Source: Monosporascus cannonballus
Lineage: Eukaryota > Ascomycota > Sordariomycetes > Xylariales
Direction of reading: 5' to 3'
DNA: 64,000 bases
Assembly (NCBI GenBank): GCA_004154925.1
Contig: QJNS01000060.1
Coordinates: 1 to 64,000 of the forward strand
A program made the position numbers and the translations under genes. How positions within the stretch are numbered: position 1 is the stretch's first letter; each line of letters starts with the position of its first letter. Positions 13,635-27,697 of the stretch are shown here, piece after piece. The notes beneath the pieces are model-generated. The model saw nothing but the letters and a program-made list of their open reading frames with translations, made no database searches and had not been told where the DNA came from.

Positions 13635-16600
13635 TATTATAAATCTTTATTTAATAATACCGTTAAACTTTGAATAATACCGATTAACGTTATATTTATT
13701 AGCAAGCAGCCCGAATAACCTACTTACGAAATTCTTAATTACTCGGATACTGAAATAAAATCCGAAGAAAAAAAAGAGAAAACCCTTATTTCCTTCGCGA
13801 AAAAGTTTTTGGATATCTAGATATTATAAACGAACGTATACTTTAGCTTTAAAAAACAATAATGATTTTATAATATCTTTTTAAGCCGTCAATAAAAAAC
13901 TTAAGAAAAAAAAAGCTTCTAAAATTAAAAAACCTTCTTGAATAAGCCAAGTTATTCAACTGAATTTTACCAAAGAACCAAAAAAGGTCCTTATATTTTC
14001 CATACTAGAACTTTTCGACGGAATCTTAACCAAGTTATAATTGTTTTTAACTTAATACTGAACATATTTTAGGTATTTTCTTATTCGACTTATTACATTT
14101 ATTATACGAATTAAATTCGTAATCGGACGATTTATTAAAAACGTAATTATTTGGTTCACATTCTCAATAAAAAAATATATTACTTTATTAATTGAAAAAC
14201 GAAACCTAGAAATAATGCGAATTTATAGTAATTACGAATAATTCGAATATTTATTAACGAAAGTTTCAGAAATAATAAACGAAAAAATAAAAGCCGAAAT
14301 GTAAATCTAATAATTACGATTAAAAAAATCGGTATCCAATTACGGTAATATTTTAATTTAAGTAGCCGTTAAATTAAACTGGGGATAAAAAATATTAATA
14401 ATTAAGTTTTTCGACGGCCTAAAAAAAGAGTATAAAAAGAACTTTTAAAGCTTAATCGGCTTAATTATTTATCGGATTATATCGGTATAGAGTTAAAATT
14501 AACAATCGATAATACATATAACGTGTTAAAAGGATTAAAAGAAAAATTAACGACAAATCCCGACATATGGCTAATATTAACGCTTTTCGACGTAATAACA
14601 TTTTTTACGCTATAGAACCAGGACCTGTAGAATTAAAAGCCATTTACAGGAAAGATTAAAGCTAAAACAAATTTTATAATTGTAATAAAATAGAACAATA
14701 AGGTATCGTAATACAAGGTATCCAAAAAGCCTTAATAAAATAACTAGAAGCCAATACCAAAAGAATAATCCAGAAAAAATCAGAAAAACGGAAATAAACA
14801 GTTTAACATAATTCGGCCTAAGTACGTACTACGTCTCTTATGGCAAAAAGTTTAATAAGGACTATTACGACAAGATATTGGACGAAAAATGCAAAAAGCT
14901 AGAAAGTTAGCTTAATAGATATTATTAGCCCAACAAAAAGCATTATAAGGATGGTTATGCGAATACCAGAACTAAACAAAAAAAATCTGTCCCAAAAACC
15001 CTGATCTATACGGCAAATTGCATGCCATATATTGTCGACGACGAGAATATCCCGATTATGAAAAATGAAAATAGTATATCTACGGACGAATTACCCGTAT
15101 ATATTACGAAGGAATCGATTTTTCAAACCGTACCGAAAATAATAAAAACGATAAGTAATAATATCGACATTTTCGAACTATAATTCCAAAAGATATTTAA
15201 AAACTGGCTGAAATAAAAAGTAAACCCGAAAAGAATTAATATTCTTAAAAGAGTCCTTTTTGTTATTATTAATAATATAATTACCAAACGGAGAAAAGTT
15301 AATCCAACGTACAATAAAAAAACATTATTAAAAGGTTATTATGGATTTTTATTTTTAATTGGTATTTATTATAAATCTTTAAAAAATTTATTAAGGAAAA
15401 AATACGTCAGTTTATAACAGATCCTTGAAATAATAATTAAAATAACGCTTGATAAGATATAAATATAAATATAAGAAATAATTTGTTTAATAAAAAAAGG
15501 AATTATAACAAAATCAAGAACAATTAATACGATTCGAAACAAAAGTACGTCAACAATAACAATAAATATAACAGCTTAACGCGTTAAATAAAAACACACA
15601 GAAAAAGTTCGACAAATTGGAACAAAAGTTAAAAGAAAAAGTTTACCTATAAAAATTGCAAAATAACGAAACCCAGAAAAATAAAAGGGAATTTCCCAAA
15701 AAAGTTTTAAACGCAACAATAGGAAACGTTAATAACCTTATTACTTAGGATATACAAATCGGAACATATGAGTACACCGTAATAATAAATTGCAAAACTT
15801 TAGACGGGAATTATGTTGTACCAGATATAACTAATAAGCTAAAATTACTATGGAAATATAAGTTAAAACTTTATATAATAACGAATACCGAAAATCAAGA
15901 ACTTATTTAGGGTAACGGGAAAATTATACGCAAAATTAATTACTTCGAGAGTTTTGTTTAAAGACGATACCAGATAATTAATTTCGATATCGTTTTATTT
16001 AGGAATTACGATATAATCTTATGATTACCATAGATACGTTAATACGGAATTTTAATTAACGGAAAAACTGGCCAGGTAAAATTTAATTTACTCCTTTTTA
16101 ATAAATGGAAAAAAAATTAAAATGTTAATATTTAATCGATAATGGCGACGAATACAGGCACAAGAATACGATAAATATTTTATTACCCACAGGGATAAAA
16201 TATAAAAAAAATAGTTATTAAAGAAAAATACGACATATTATCATTACTATTAAAGTGAAATTAAAGGAACTAAATAATAATCTGAAATAACAAAACCAAC
16301 AGCTCCAAAAATATCAAAATTTAATTAATATGCCACTATAATACTACAGATACGAATAGTTCGTCAAAAAAAAGCTTAATACAAAATTACTAGAATATAG
16401 CGAATAAAATTATGAAGTAATTTTCAAAAAAGGGTTTTGAACACAGTTTTACCCTATTTATAATTTTAGCAGAACTAACTTAAGCATTTTCAAAAAAATA
16501 TCTTGAAAATCGGTTACAAAAAAAATAAATTCGACTTTCAAAATTACAAAGAGAATATTTGATATTTTTGATACTGAAAAAAAAACAGAAAATTATAATT

Positions 16601-16739
16601 CGTAATTAATGATCGATAAGTAAATAATATCATTATCAAAAATCGAATACTGCTATTGTTAATTATAAAAATAAAAGATTAATTTTACGGAAGTAAATAA
16701 TTTACAGTATTCGATTTTAAAAATAAATATAAATTTATT

Positions 16740-19120
16740 AAAATACAACAAATACGAATAAATAATAACCTTTAAAATGAAATATAGATTATTTAAGTAT
16801 TTAATTACGTTAATAGAATTATAAATATATTAATAACCTTTTAACAGATAATAAATTATATATTACGAAAATACTTCGATACTTTCGTTGTATATTATCT
16901 CGACGACATTCTTATTTTCTTAAAAAAAACATTCGTAAAATACGATTATAAAATTTGTTAAGTTTTATAAAATATAAAATTATTTATTAATACGAAAAAG
17001 AATTAATTTTATAAATAGAAAATAAAATATCTGGAAAATATTATTACCATAAAACATATTAAAATAAACCTTAAGAAAATCGTAATAATTATAAAATAAT
17101 AAACGTTAACGATAATCAAAAAAGTATAAAGATTTTTTTAAATTTCCAAATTATTATAGGAAGTTTATTTAAAATCTTAATAAAATAATTATATCTTTAA
17201 CGAACCTTACGAAACGAAAAGAATTTAAATAGACGCTAAATACGGAAAAGGCCTTTAAGAATATTAAGGATATAATTATTAACGAGTTAATATTAATTAT
17301 ATACGATTTAAATTATTCTGTTAAATTAAAAACCGATATTTCGGATTACGCGTTAAACGTAATAATAGGACAACGAAATAATTAAGGTAAATTATATTTT
17401 ATTATATTTTTATATAAATTAAAAAAAAGCCAAACTTGACTAAAAACTTTTAAATAAGAAATTTATAGTTATTATTATGGCATTCCGAAAGTTAAGGTAT
17501 TTCCTAAAAGGAAATTTATATTAAATTAAGGTTTATACGGATAATCAAAATTATACCTGATTTATTACGACCAGGAAATTTATAATACCATAATTAAAAT
17601 ATAAGAGAAAATTGGCCAATTTTAATTTCGGTATTATTTATAAGAACAATTTAAAAAATAACAAAATAAATATTTCATGTAAGTTAGCAAATTTCGAAAG
17701 AATATTGATAAATATTAGCTATATAATTTTCGATATTATTATAAAAGGATATTTACGTTTACGATAAATTAGAATAATTCGGGGAGTACCTTTTGACATA
17801 ATATAAAGGATTTAATAATATAATAGAAATTTCCTAAAAAATGAAAAGATAAATAAAATATAGATTTTAAAAGAATATCAAAAATATTTAATATAAAAGA
17901 TATACGAATATTAGTTGTATAAATATTTAAAGATCTATAAAACACTAAAACGGTTTTAAAGCATATATATTTTTCTTAAAATACAATTAATAATACAGAA
18001 ACTTGTATAATAATACGATGTTTACGCCAAAATAAAAATTTCATAATAAAAGCTATACGGAAAATTATAAATATTATTAATCGCAAAACGATTATAACAT
18101 TTTATTATATTCGACTATATTATTAAATTCTTTATATTATAAAACCTAATTACGGAAATATATTACGATAACATATTCGTATTCGTTAATTAATTTACAA
18201 AATAATTTTTTTCTTATTATATCACAAAAATATGAACCTTAAATAAATAATATATAATTTTTGCAATATATTTTAATATATAAGGATTATTAATAAACAA
18301 TATTTTAAATAATAAATTAATATTTATATTTCAGTTTTAATAAGGCTTAATAACAAAAATTAACATAAATTACAAATTATTTAACGTCTTTAAAACTTCA
18401 ATAAATAATTAAACGAAATAAATAAATTAAATTTTTAAACTTTATTTATAATAATATATTAATTACGAACAAAATGATAAAGCTAAAAAATTATTAATTG
18501 CATAATTAGCTTATAATACTAATTATTATAAAAATATTAAAATGATACTTATGAACGCACATTTTGATTTTACGTTAAATATTTGTAAAAGAATACGTAA
18601 TGACGGTTCAATTAATATAATGGCAATTTTTATATTAAAATAATTACGATAATTTTAACACAAAATACAAATAAAATTAAATTTCTCACGAAATTAAATA
18701 AATAAATATTATAATTAAAAAAAGGTTAAACAAATTAACTTTCGAAAAAAAGGCAATAGTTTTTTTGATTATCAAAAATATTTAAATAAAAATATTTAGC
18801 AAAATATTCAATTTTATATATATCGGTCCCTATAAGATTATTAAAAAATCTTAAAAAATAATTATTAATTAGAACTTTTAACAAAAGTTAAATTTTATTT
18901 AATTTTCTACGCTTTTGTATACGAAATAATAACAGATATAATTAAGATATATATAATATAAAACGATATAAAAATAAAAAACGAATAAGTATACGAAATA
19001 GAAAAAGTTCTAAATATGCGAAAACAAAACGAACTTATTTAAGACTTAATTAAGTGGAAAAAGTACCCAAATTCCAAAAATACTTAAAAACTTAATAAAA
19101 ACCTTATTAACGTCCAATGT
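16740..19120 (+). pseudogene. pol remnant of element A with C-terminal chromodomain
   Basis: Reverse transcriptase: FVVYYLDDILIF at 16886-16918, carrying the YLDD catalytic motif, then a degraded VQRFLGFPNYYRKF block at 17105-17160. RNase H: TDISDYALN at ~17330. Integrase core near 18100-18220 with DYI...IFVFVN. Chromodomain at ~18985-19115: YEIEKVLNMRKQNELI, then LIKWKKYPNSK. The chromodomain places it in the chromovirus group of Gypsy elements, whose chromodomains are known to bind modified histones and direct integration to heterochromatin. The frame is broken many times by RIP-type stops. Confidence 0.82.
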
Positions 19121-19726
19121 TTATTAAAAGGTTTTTATTAATAATAATGGGCGCATTTTAAATTATAATCAATTAATTAATAACCGGAATATCAGGTTAA
19201 TCGGCCGTAACTTACGTTAACGTAATAGCCGTAACGGCGGCCTTTAATTCTTTTTAATTTTCTTTTAACAAAAAATGTTCGAATATTTTATAGCTTTCGT
19301 ACCTTTAATATTTCGACGAAATATTTCGATACCGTAACGACGGAACAGCCGCCTTTATCTTTCAAACAATCCAGCTTATTAACAGCCGTTCGTAATATTT
19401 CGCAAATTTACCTTTTTTGCGTTTTATACAATTTTTTTATTTAAAGGTTTTTAATATTTAATTTTTAAAAAACCGAAAACATTATAAGAATTACCATAAT
19501 AAATATAATACGTATATTTTAAAGAACCCCGAGCAATTTTATATTTCTTTTTTTCTATTAACGAAAGTAAAAAAATATTTTAAAACTAAAACGTTTAATA
19601 CGTTTATAAAAACATATTCTTCTATATAATTCGATATAACGAATATAAAAAAGAAAAATTATATATTAAAATTAATAAACGAATAATTTGATGTTTAAAA
19701 ATAAACATCCTAGAAAAATGAAAATC

Positions 19727-20127
19727 GAATTATAACTTAACGGTTTCGGCTTCCTTACGGACGATCGGGCCTACGAAAAAGATAAGCCCCGATTTTTGCT
19801 AAAAAATTACGTAACCGGCTTAAAGGTTTTAAAATGCCAAGCACTTTAAACCTTTTAAGTCGGCAAAAAAGCTTGAAAGGCTTAATAAGTTTAAACGTTT
19901 AAGCCGTTCAAATGCCTTAAACCAAAATAAGGATATATATGGTTATGATTTTTATAATTTAAATAGTATTAATTTGCAATATTATAATATCTTTATTTAA
20001 AATACTTTTGAAATTACGACACATAATACAATTATTATATTTATTACTTAAAATCTTGCGATATTTCTGCTAACATAAACCCAAACGATTAAGGTTTAAT
20101 AATTGGTTAAACCTTTTAGCCGTTATA
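19727..20127 (+). repeat. 3' LTR of element A
   Basis: Aligns with 13220-13634. It starts around attataacttaacggtttcgg and ends AGCCGTTATA, followed directly by target duplication AATTT. The first two bases have lost the expected TG. Confidence 0.82.
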
Positions 20128-20928
20128 AATTTAATTTTGCCAAATACGTCAAATCGATAATTAACCGTAATTACGTTAAAACATTTATATTAAATATCCG
20201 TAACATAAGCTTTTTTCGAATTAGTTAATTAACTTTTAATTATCGGTACTAAATTAAAAAGTTATTTAGACGGCGTTTTGAAAAACGATCAAAATCTGAA
20301 CGGGAATTAAATAACGATATTAATAATATTAAAAATAATTATTTATTTTACAAAAGGTTTTATAATAATAATTAGCTATAGCGTAACTTAAAACGCTCAA
20401 AGTTTAAATATAAGTTATACGGTAATCGAAATAACGTAATATTACGTAAATATAATACGGCTTATTACCGCCCGTAATACGACTAATATTGATCTTATCG
20501 TCAGTATCTAAAAAATAACGCTAAAAAATGATTATTATTATTGATACCAAAGTACCATTTTTTTTAAAACTTTTTCCTAAAAGAAATATAGCGAACGGAA
20601 ATTATACGCAAAACAAACGGAAAAAGCCAAATAAAAATAAAAAAACCGAACGAAACGCGTATGCAAAAAAGGGAAATATAGGCGCAAAAAGAAAAAAAAT
20701 AAACAAAATATAATTAAAAACGGATGAAAATAAGAAATTAAACGAAACATAATTAATTACGTAATATAATAGGTATCATTTATTAAGGTAACCATTTATA
20801 ACATAATATAACCTGTATATTTATAACAGGGACTTATCGGCAAACATACCCAACCAGATTTACGAAATGCGCTATATTAAATTAATAATAACATTATTAA
20901 GAATTAGCAACTTAAAAATGGAAATAAT

Positions 20929-21135
20929 TATAATAATATAGCCCTTATAAGGATAAAGCTGATAATTAACTAACTATCGAGTAACCACCGACCTACTTAC
21001 TAATATAAATCCACTATCTGGCAGCTAGTAAAAAACGTTAGATGGAAGTAATCTAATACACTTATTTCTTGGAATACGCTTTACGACTGGTCGGAGATCA
21101 CCTTGTCCAAGCTTACAGCTGTCCATTATCTTACA
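20929..21135 (+). repeat. 3' LTR of element B
   Basis: Begins TATAATAATATAGCCC and ends CCATTATCTTACA. It pairs with 6799-7004. Differences are mostly C/T and G/A transitions, as RIP predicts. Confidence 0.85.
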
Positions 21136-24100
21136 AAAATATATAACAAAAAGACTAATTTAAAGACTATTATTAAATTTAAATTAATATTAACGAAATA
21201 TATAATACTATTTTTCGAATAAAAAATAAACCAGTCTTAAAATTTAGAATAAGCACGAAAAGAACAAATAACCTTTTATAAAGATTTCATAAAAATAAAT
21301 GAAATTATAAAGATTAAAATGCAATTTAACGACCTACGATAAAACTTATTATATTTAATTAGAATAATATCTGAAATTCTTTAGCTTTAAAGTTATATTT
21401 ATAATAAAGATCATAAATAATTAAATATTTGAAAAACTAAAAGTAAAAGCTTTTATAAACGTTTTTAAAATAATTTAGTTTAAGTTTTTCATAAATATAT
21501 ATAATAACTAGAATTATAATTAACGATCGGTAATCCGTTTAACAAATTTACAAATTTATACTGGAATGTAATAATAACATTTCAAATATAATTTGTAGTA
21601 ATTCTTTTAATACAATAATAATTTAAATAATATATTTTGTCAATAATCAAGATTTTCAAAGTTTGATAATACTTAGAAAATTTAAAGTTATGTCAACTAT
21701 CTTAATTACGGCAATGTAAAGCATAAAGTCGCTAAATGCCGATTATTTAAAAAGCCTTAATAAAAGAACAAGATATTTAAATTTACGAAAAAATATATAA
21801 ATAACTACACACTGAAAAATAAAGTTATTAATATAATCTAAGCTTAATACGAAAATAAGTTATTTCGATAACATACTCGGCATGAGATACGAAAGGTAAA
21901 AGAGCCTGATTTAAAAAATGTTCCAAAATCAGCCAAACGTCTAGAAAGAGGTATATAAAAATATTAAAATTGAATAAAACTTACATATACTACAATGTTG
22001 AATTAATATACCAAAGTATATACCGTTTATTATAATCGACGAAAATGCTCAGTATAAACGATTACAAAGGTTCTATTTAGTAACGTATTATACGTATACA
22101 TAGTAAAAGGCTTAAATTCTTAATAAAATAAAGAAAATATAATTAACGAATAATAGTACCAATAGCTTGTAATTATAGACTTATAAAACGAAATCGATAA
22201 GCGAATAACTGAATAGAATTAAATAATAGAAAAATAATAGCTATAAAGAATTGTTTAAGCATTATAATTATTATAATCATTAAATAAAGAAAACATTGAT
22301 TTATCGTACAGCCAAAACGTATTACTAAAATTATTATTGATTTTTATTTTTAAAAAAATACCTCCCATAGATTCAGAAAATAAAAGATTTATTAAAGAAA
22401 GGATTTCGTTTTTTATCTAAGATGTTTAAAGAAAACAGGAGAATTTAACATAATAAAACGTAATATAATAAACTAGAAAGTTAAAGACTAAATGAAAAAG
22501 AAATTTACGATAAAACGAAAAAGCAATTACGTTAATGCGAAAAGCCAATAGGTCGATAAGGACAATAAATGAACAACTAAATACGCTTTAAAGATAAAGG
22601 CAAAAACAATCTAATAAAGTTAAAAACTATTTAAAATGTTAAATTTTTACAGCATTATATATGCCGAAAATGAAAAATATATTTACAAAGACCTAAAACC
22701 TAAACGCAAAATTAGTATATTTTAAAATTTTAATATAAGGAAAATATTCGAAATGGGTTTTTATATCGTTATATTTACTCATTGCGATATATATGTAATA
22801 ATATTTTATATCTGTTAATAATAGATTTTATAAAATAGAGGATTATTAAAGTATGATTCGTTTTGTATTTTATTACTAAATTATAATTTTCTTAAAAATG
22901 TGTTAAACATAATATTATATATAGATATAGAAATATAAAAAATATATTATTACTATAGAAAACATAATATACAAAAAAAGTGTTATAATTAAAAAATATT
23001 TAATATAATTAAAATAAAGTTTTAATAATTAAATAATTATTTATAATAAGAGCATGAAATATTAAAGGCGTTAAGTGATATATTATCATAATATTATATG
23101 TACAAATTGTTTTTCAAAAAAGCATGTAATAGAAAGTTATTAGAGCTTGGTAAATAAATTTATAAAATAACAGTTAACAAACGCTAATTTATTTAGCTTT
23201 ATCTAGTTTATAATTATAATAGAAACAAAAAGCGCGTTTTTAGAAATTTTTAAAAATTCTGTTATAAAAAGCATATATTTCATTATTAAATGTATTCGTA
23301 AAATATCTTATATTTTTCCTTTGAAACAAATACACAATTTCGATTCAAAATTAATTATTGCCATTCAAACAATCTTGAAACTAATATTCGAATATTTTTA
23401 GCTTTGATAATTTAAAAAAAAACAATTTTATAAAATCGTACAAATTATAATATTTAGTTTTAAAAAGAAAGGTTGTACATAAAAAGTTAAAGAAACATAT
23501 CAAAAAACTGACTTCTAAAATATAATATACATTATATAAAAATTTGATTATATTATTATATTTTCAAACGTACTAATAAATCTTTAAGATGTAAAAGGTT
23601 TATAGTATAGGCCTATTTCGACCTTTCTATTGTAAATTTCATTAATAATAATTTTAAACCTTTGAAACCGAAAAGGATATATATTATATATATTTATAAA
23701 AGGTTTTCAAATTTTAAAAAATATTGCCTTACTACGTAATACAGAGAATTGTTAATTCTATATATGGAAAACAAAATATATGAAATATAATTTCAGCTTA
23801 AAATATACTAAAGAGAAAATTAAAAAGAATGCTAATAACTTTGTAATAATAAATGCTTATTAACTTTTAAAAATGTAAAGAACTTTTCAGCATTACTAAG
23901 AATTATAAAATATATTTCCAAAATTGTGATAAAGAAAGTTAGATAAATATCGAAATTTATTTATTAACAATTTAATATTAATAAAATATCACTTTATATA
24001 TTTCGTGAAAATAGAAATTGAAACTTCGGACTATCTTTTAAATACGGTAACCGGATAATAGAACGACTATATTAAATTATAGTTTAATAAAAATTTTTAT

Positions 24101-26261
24101 AAATTAAATACTCGAATTTATTTGCTGTATTTTTAATTTCAGAATTTTGATTATTATTATTGGGTTTCGAAATATTCAATGCTTTTTAAAAAGAAATTAT
24201 AGCAAATTAAAGTTTAGATACATTACTGTATTTTTATTTATTTCTTGCTTATTTAATAATTTATTCAACCACAATTATAATACGTGAAAAGAATAACAGA
24301 TTTATATTTCGAAATGATCTGTAAAAAAGGTGCAAAAAACTGTAATGCTGAAAGGTTAAGTAAGTACCCGGATTTTAAAATTTCATTAATTAAATTTACT
24401 TATCTTATTTATAATAATATATAAAAAATATGTTTATATCTATCTTATATTATAATAGTAATACTTATACTCTATAACGTCAATGGAAAAATTAATAAAT
24501 AAAAACGAATAAATTTTACTCTTTCCAAAAAAAAGTAAATAATCGTAATGGGTTCTATAAATATAAGTATTCACTATATAGATATTTAAGCATTTATAAA
24601 ACTATGAAAGGCTTATAATAAATTTTTAATTTGTTTTAAAAAAAAGACTGCTATTTAAAATGTTTGCCGATATTACTATATTAATTATAAAATTAAAATA
24701 GTGTTATATAGTTTTATAGAAATTATATTTATTTTTAATTTTTAAATCAGTAATAGATTTAGTTGTTATAAATTTTATTATGATGTATTCTTTCTAGCAA
24801 TTATATAATAAAAATATATTGCGATAATACTTTTATAATAATCCATAAATCTACGAGATTTTGCTATTTTTTGCTTTGTAAAATGAAGAGAAATATCGAA
24901 TTCAGAATTTCTTTTAAAAAGATTAATTTTAATATATACTATTTATTATATAAAGCTATTTATAATAAAAAAGTAAGGTTCATTGCAAAGCTTTAATATA
25001 GCGTTTAAATAACAATTGAGTAAAATGGCACAATACTTAACGTTTTTAAATTATAAACAAATAATAAAATCAACTTATTAAGTTAAAATTTAAAGTTTAA
25101 TTACGATTTTATATTGATTATGAATAAGATAATAAACTTTAAAAGGCATCAATGATACGATTAATTAGTAATATGAAATATTACTATAGGATTATTATAT
25201 TTTAATCAATATTACTTCAAATTTCATTTTTCTGTATATAAAAATATAAATACTAAATTTATTAATTTTAAAATACAAGTTATTTTAAAGTAGTTTAAAT
25301 AGATATACTACCTAATAAAATTAAAATTAATGCTATTATATAATTAAACAAGCAAAATTCATAATTGAAGAGAATTTTAAAGAATTAAACTTTAGCAAAG
25401 AAAGATAATTTACTTTTTTTGAACAGGAATGTAGAAAAATAATTTAATGAAGAATTTAATATTAAAAATACCGGTTAATATAAAAAGTTTTAAAAATATT
25501 AAAAAAAAACCTTTCTTAATTATACCAGTTGTTAAAAATTAAATTACATTTATTTGGTGTACGTTTTTATTAAAATCAAAAATAGATACCATTTATATTT
25601 GTATACAATAAAAGAATATTAATATAAAAAAGAAAGTTAAATATAAAGTATAAAGAAATTTAATATAGGAAAAACAACGGCTTTATACGATACCTAATAA
25701 AATAAAAAAAAGTACTCGGATTTCTAAAATATTTAAAAGTTCGACAGAAATTATATAAATATTTAAAGTTTATTAAACAGTTTTTATTAATAATAACGCA
25801 GTAAAGTATTACGTTTTAATTAATATTTTACAAAAACGATGTTTACGAATTAACGGAACTTTAGTCAATAACGTTTTTATTTTTAAAAATGTAAATTTTT
25901 ATATTTGGTTTTGTTTTATAAAGTTAAGCATCGTTAAATTTGGTTGAAAGTAACAAAGTACAATCTATAAATTTAATATTTTATATTTAATAGTGTTACA
26001 GTTAACAATAACTCATCTATTACTAGATAGAAAAAGTAAATAAACGTTTTTTTTATAATTATTCTTTTTACCAGATAAATCTTAGTATCTTAATTATTAA
26101 TTATAGAATTCAGAATACTTAGTTTATTATAAAACTGATTACTATATAAACATTTCCATAACGAAATCTTCTTTTATTACTTAATAAATGTAATTTTTAA
26201 AGAAATAAATAAGATATATTAGAATTTAAAAATGTTCTATTTGAATTAGGTTAATTAAGTA

Positions 26262-26721
26262 GTTATATTAGTCGGTTTTACGAAAGTAAGATTTAAAAAC
26301 ACGATTAAATATATTTAAAGAAAAAAAATTAACTAGAAAAGGTTTAAAGCGTAAAACTCTTAAACGAGAAAAATTATATTATAATATAACGAAATTCGAC
26401 TTATAAAAAGAGTTTTAATTAAATATATATAAGATTAAGTAAATAAAACTGCGTTATAAATTACGAATATATTTAACATAATTTAATATATTGAATTCTT
26501 AATTTGCTTATAATAAATTAACAGATTATTTCAATATATACGTTAATTATCTTTATAATTTTAATACAATTGATTTATAATAATATTTTATTACTTAAAA
26601 TATTTTTGTTATTATAAAGCGCAATTAATTTATTTTATTACTTAGATTTCCACGATGTTTTTACAAACTTAAACCAGTATAACTAAGGTTTAATAATTGG
26701 TTAAACACCGTAGCCGCCACA
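26262..26721 (+). repeat. 3' LTR of element F
   Basis: The last ~130 bases match the ends of the A and C LTRs (block ctaaggtttaataattggtta, then GTAGCCGCCACA). The upstream limit is set only by similarity of cggttttacgaaagtaag to the LTR start and is approximate. Confidence 0.6.
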
Positions 26722-27323
26722 GGTGTGCATTGGTACGTGCGCCGCTCTAGATCTATAGAATCCCAGGTAATCTATATTCTATCAGACCTAACAACGCCAG
26801 TCAGCCCTAGCGGAGATTACTTTATGCCCCCCTGGTACCTTTTCCTCTCAACCACAGCTGTATTTACGTGTATAAAAGGAGGGTTCGCTACCTTCGCCTT
26901 CTAGCTAGGACCTTCTTGAGGTCAGGCAACCTTTAATACACTTCTTCTTCAGTTATATGCTTCTGTGTGTGATGTCAAGGTTTCATATATTCGTTAGTCC
27001 GTGCATCAATCTGATAAGCACTCACCAACGAGTACCTAGGTAGGTGTGAACCGGAGAGGGGGGGTCGGGTAATTTTACTCCGTACAGGGCCAATTATGGT
27101 ACGCACAGGTTAAACGTTTGGGTGAGGGGTTGTGTAGCAATTCGCTTTAGCCTTTAATGCCACCCACCCACTTTCTGAATTTACCCACCTCTTGAATCGG
27201 TCCACAACTCTAAGTACCAGCGTATCACCAATAACATTCTTTAATACCTTAACGATAACGGTATATTTTACTTTGTTTTAATTGTTATCACAATAACATT
27301 TTATTTATTAGTATCCGATCAAT
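26722..27323. other. GC-normal, non-RIP island between retroelements F and C
   Basis: Six hundred bases of balanced composition in an AT-rich sea. It contains TATAAAAGG (about 26873), runs of C, and no open frame of note. It could be the original single-copy sequence into which F and C inserted, or it could hold a recent solo LTR (see the 26724-27105 entry). The last five bases (TCAAT) are the target duplication of C. Confidence 0.7.
26724..27105. repeat. Candidate solo LTR, not RIP-mutated
   Basis: The segment begins TGTGCATTGGTACG and ends GGTACGCA, so its termini are TG...CA with a short inverted similarity. It is bracketed by ACAGG (26719-26723 and 27105-27109), giving a 4-5-bp duplication. 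Length ~380 bp and an internal TATAAAAGG followed by a pyrimidine-rich stretch fit an LTR. Against it, the left ACA is also the last three bases of the F LTR, so the match may be chance. Confidence 0.35.
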
Positions 27324-27697
27324 TATGACGGCTAAGCAGTTTAACCAATTATTAAACCTTAAGTCGACGGGTTTATGTTAACAAAGGTATCGTGGGAATC
27401 TGAACAATAAATATAGTAACGTATTACGTCTCGTAATACCAAAAATGCCTTAGGTAACGAATTATTATTGCAAACTAAAGTTATTTAACTATAAAAATAA
27501 TAAGCGTATATATTTTTCTTTTTTTTAACTTAATTACTTATAATTACGCCGTTAATAATAATTACGATCATTTGGGATCACTTTTAATCACTAATAATCA
27601 CTGGCTTGGCAATAATCATTACCACGTAACCCGGGAGGTGGCCCGTATATTCCTTGCCTAATCGTTTTTTAAGACCGGAACTTATCGAGTCGTAATA
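27324..27697 (-). repeat. 3' LTR of element C (left copy)
   Basis: Reads, plus strand, TATGACGGCTAAGCAG to GAGTCGTAATA; a full-length match to 33677-34051. The inner end (27.6-27.69 kb) keeps normal GC. Confidence 0.87.

Larger units (their letters stand above)
13220..20127 (+). mobile_element. Chromovirus LTR retrotransposon A, nested in B, RIP-mutated
   Basis: 6.9 kb long, flanked by the 5-bp duplication AATTT (13215-13219 and 20128-20132). LTRs are 13220-13634 and about 19727-20127. A zinc-knuckle-like gag remnant lies near 14670, reverse transcriptase near 16.75-17.2 kb, RNase H at 17.3 kb, integrase at ~18.1-18.2 kb, and a chromodomain at the pol C-terminus. That gives the Ty3/Gypsy order, plus strand. 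No intact frame survives. Confidence 0.88.
6799..21135 (+). mobile_element. Gypsy-type LTR retrotransposon B, RIP-mutated, containing element A
   Basis: Bounded by a pair of ~206-bp LTRs (6799-7004 and 20929-21135) and by target duplications AAAAC (6794-6798) and AAAAT (21136-21140); the single C to T difference fits RIP. Without element A (13220-20127) and one 5-bp duplication it would be ~7.4 kb. Reverse transcriptase, RNase H and integrase remnants run left to right, so the coding strand is plus. All frames are broken by stops; no functional protein is possible. The piece from 20128 to 20928 is the displaced 3' internal tail of B. Confidence 0.82.
5214..26721 (+). mobile_element. Outer, heavily RIP-mutated chromovirus F, split by element B
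   Basis: Two arms flank element B: 5214-6798 (LTR plus leader) and 21136-26721 (pol remnants plus 3' LTR). Together they make about 7.2 kb, close to the 6.7 kb of relative C. The right arm has a chromodomain remnant at about 25645-25760 reading NNGFIRYLIK. It ends in an A/C-family LTR terminus whose last bases are AGCCGCCACA at 26721. Few CpG sites remain in 21.5-26.5 kb, unlike inner elements A and B, which suggests longer exposure to RIP. The two arms are paired by size and orientation, not by a target duplication (left flank is a C run, right flank GGTGT), so this is inference. Confidence 0.5.

Noticed and set aside
15123..15314. Open frame in element A on the minus strand
   Set aside because: Low-complexity Leu/Ile/Phe translation, antisense to pol, in RIP-mutated DNA; a chance frame.
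20528..20713. Open frame with Lys/Asn-rich translation in the B tail
   Set aside because: Composition-driven; A-rich RIP sequence yields such frames, and no domain is seen.
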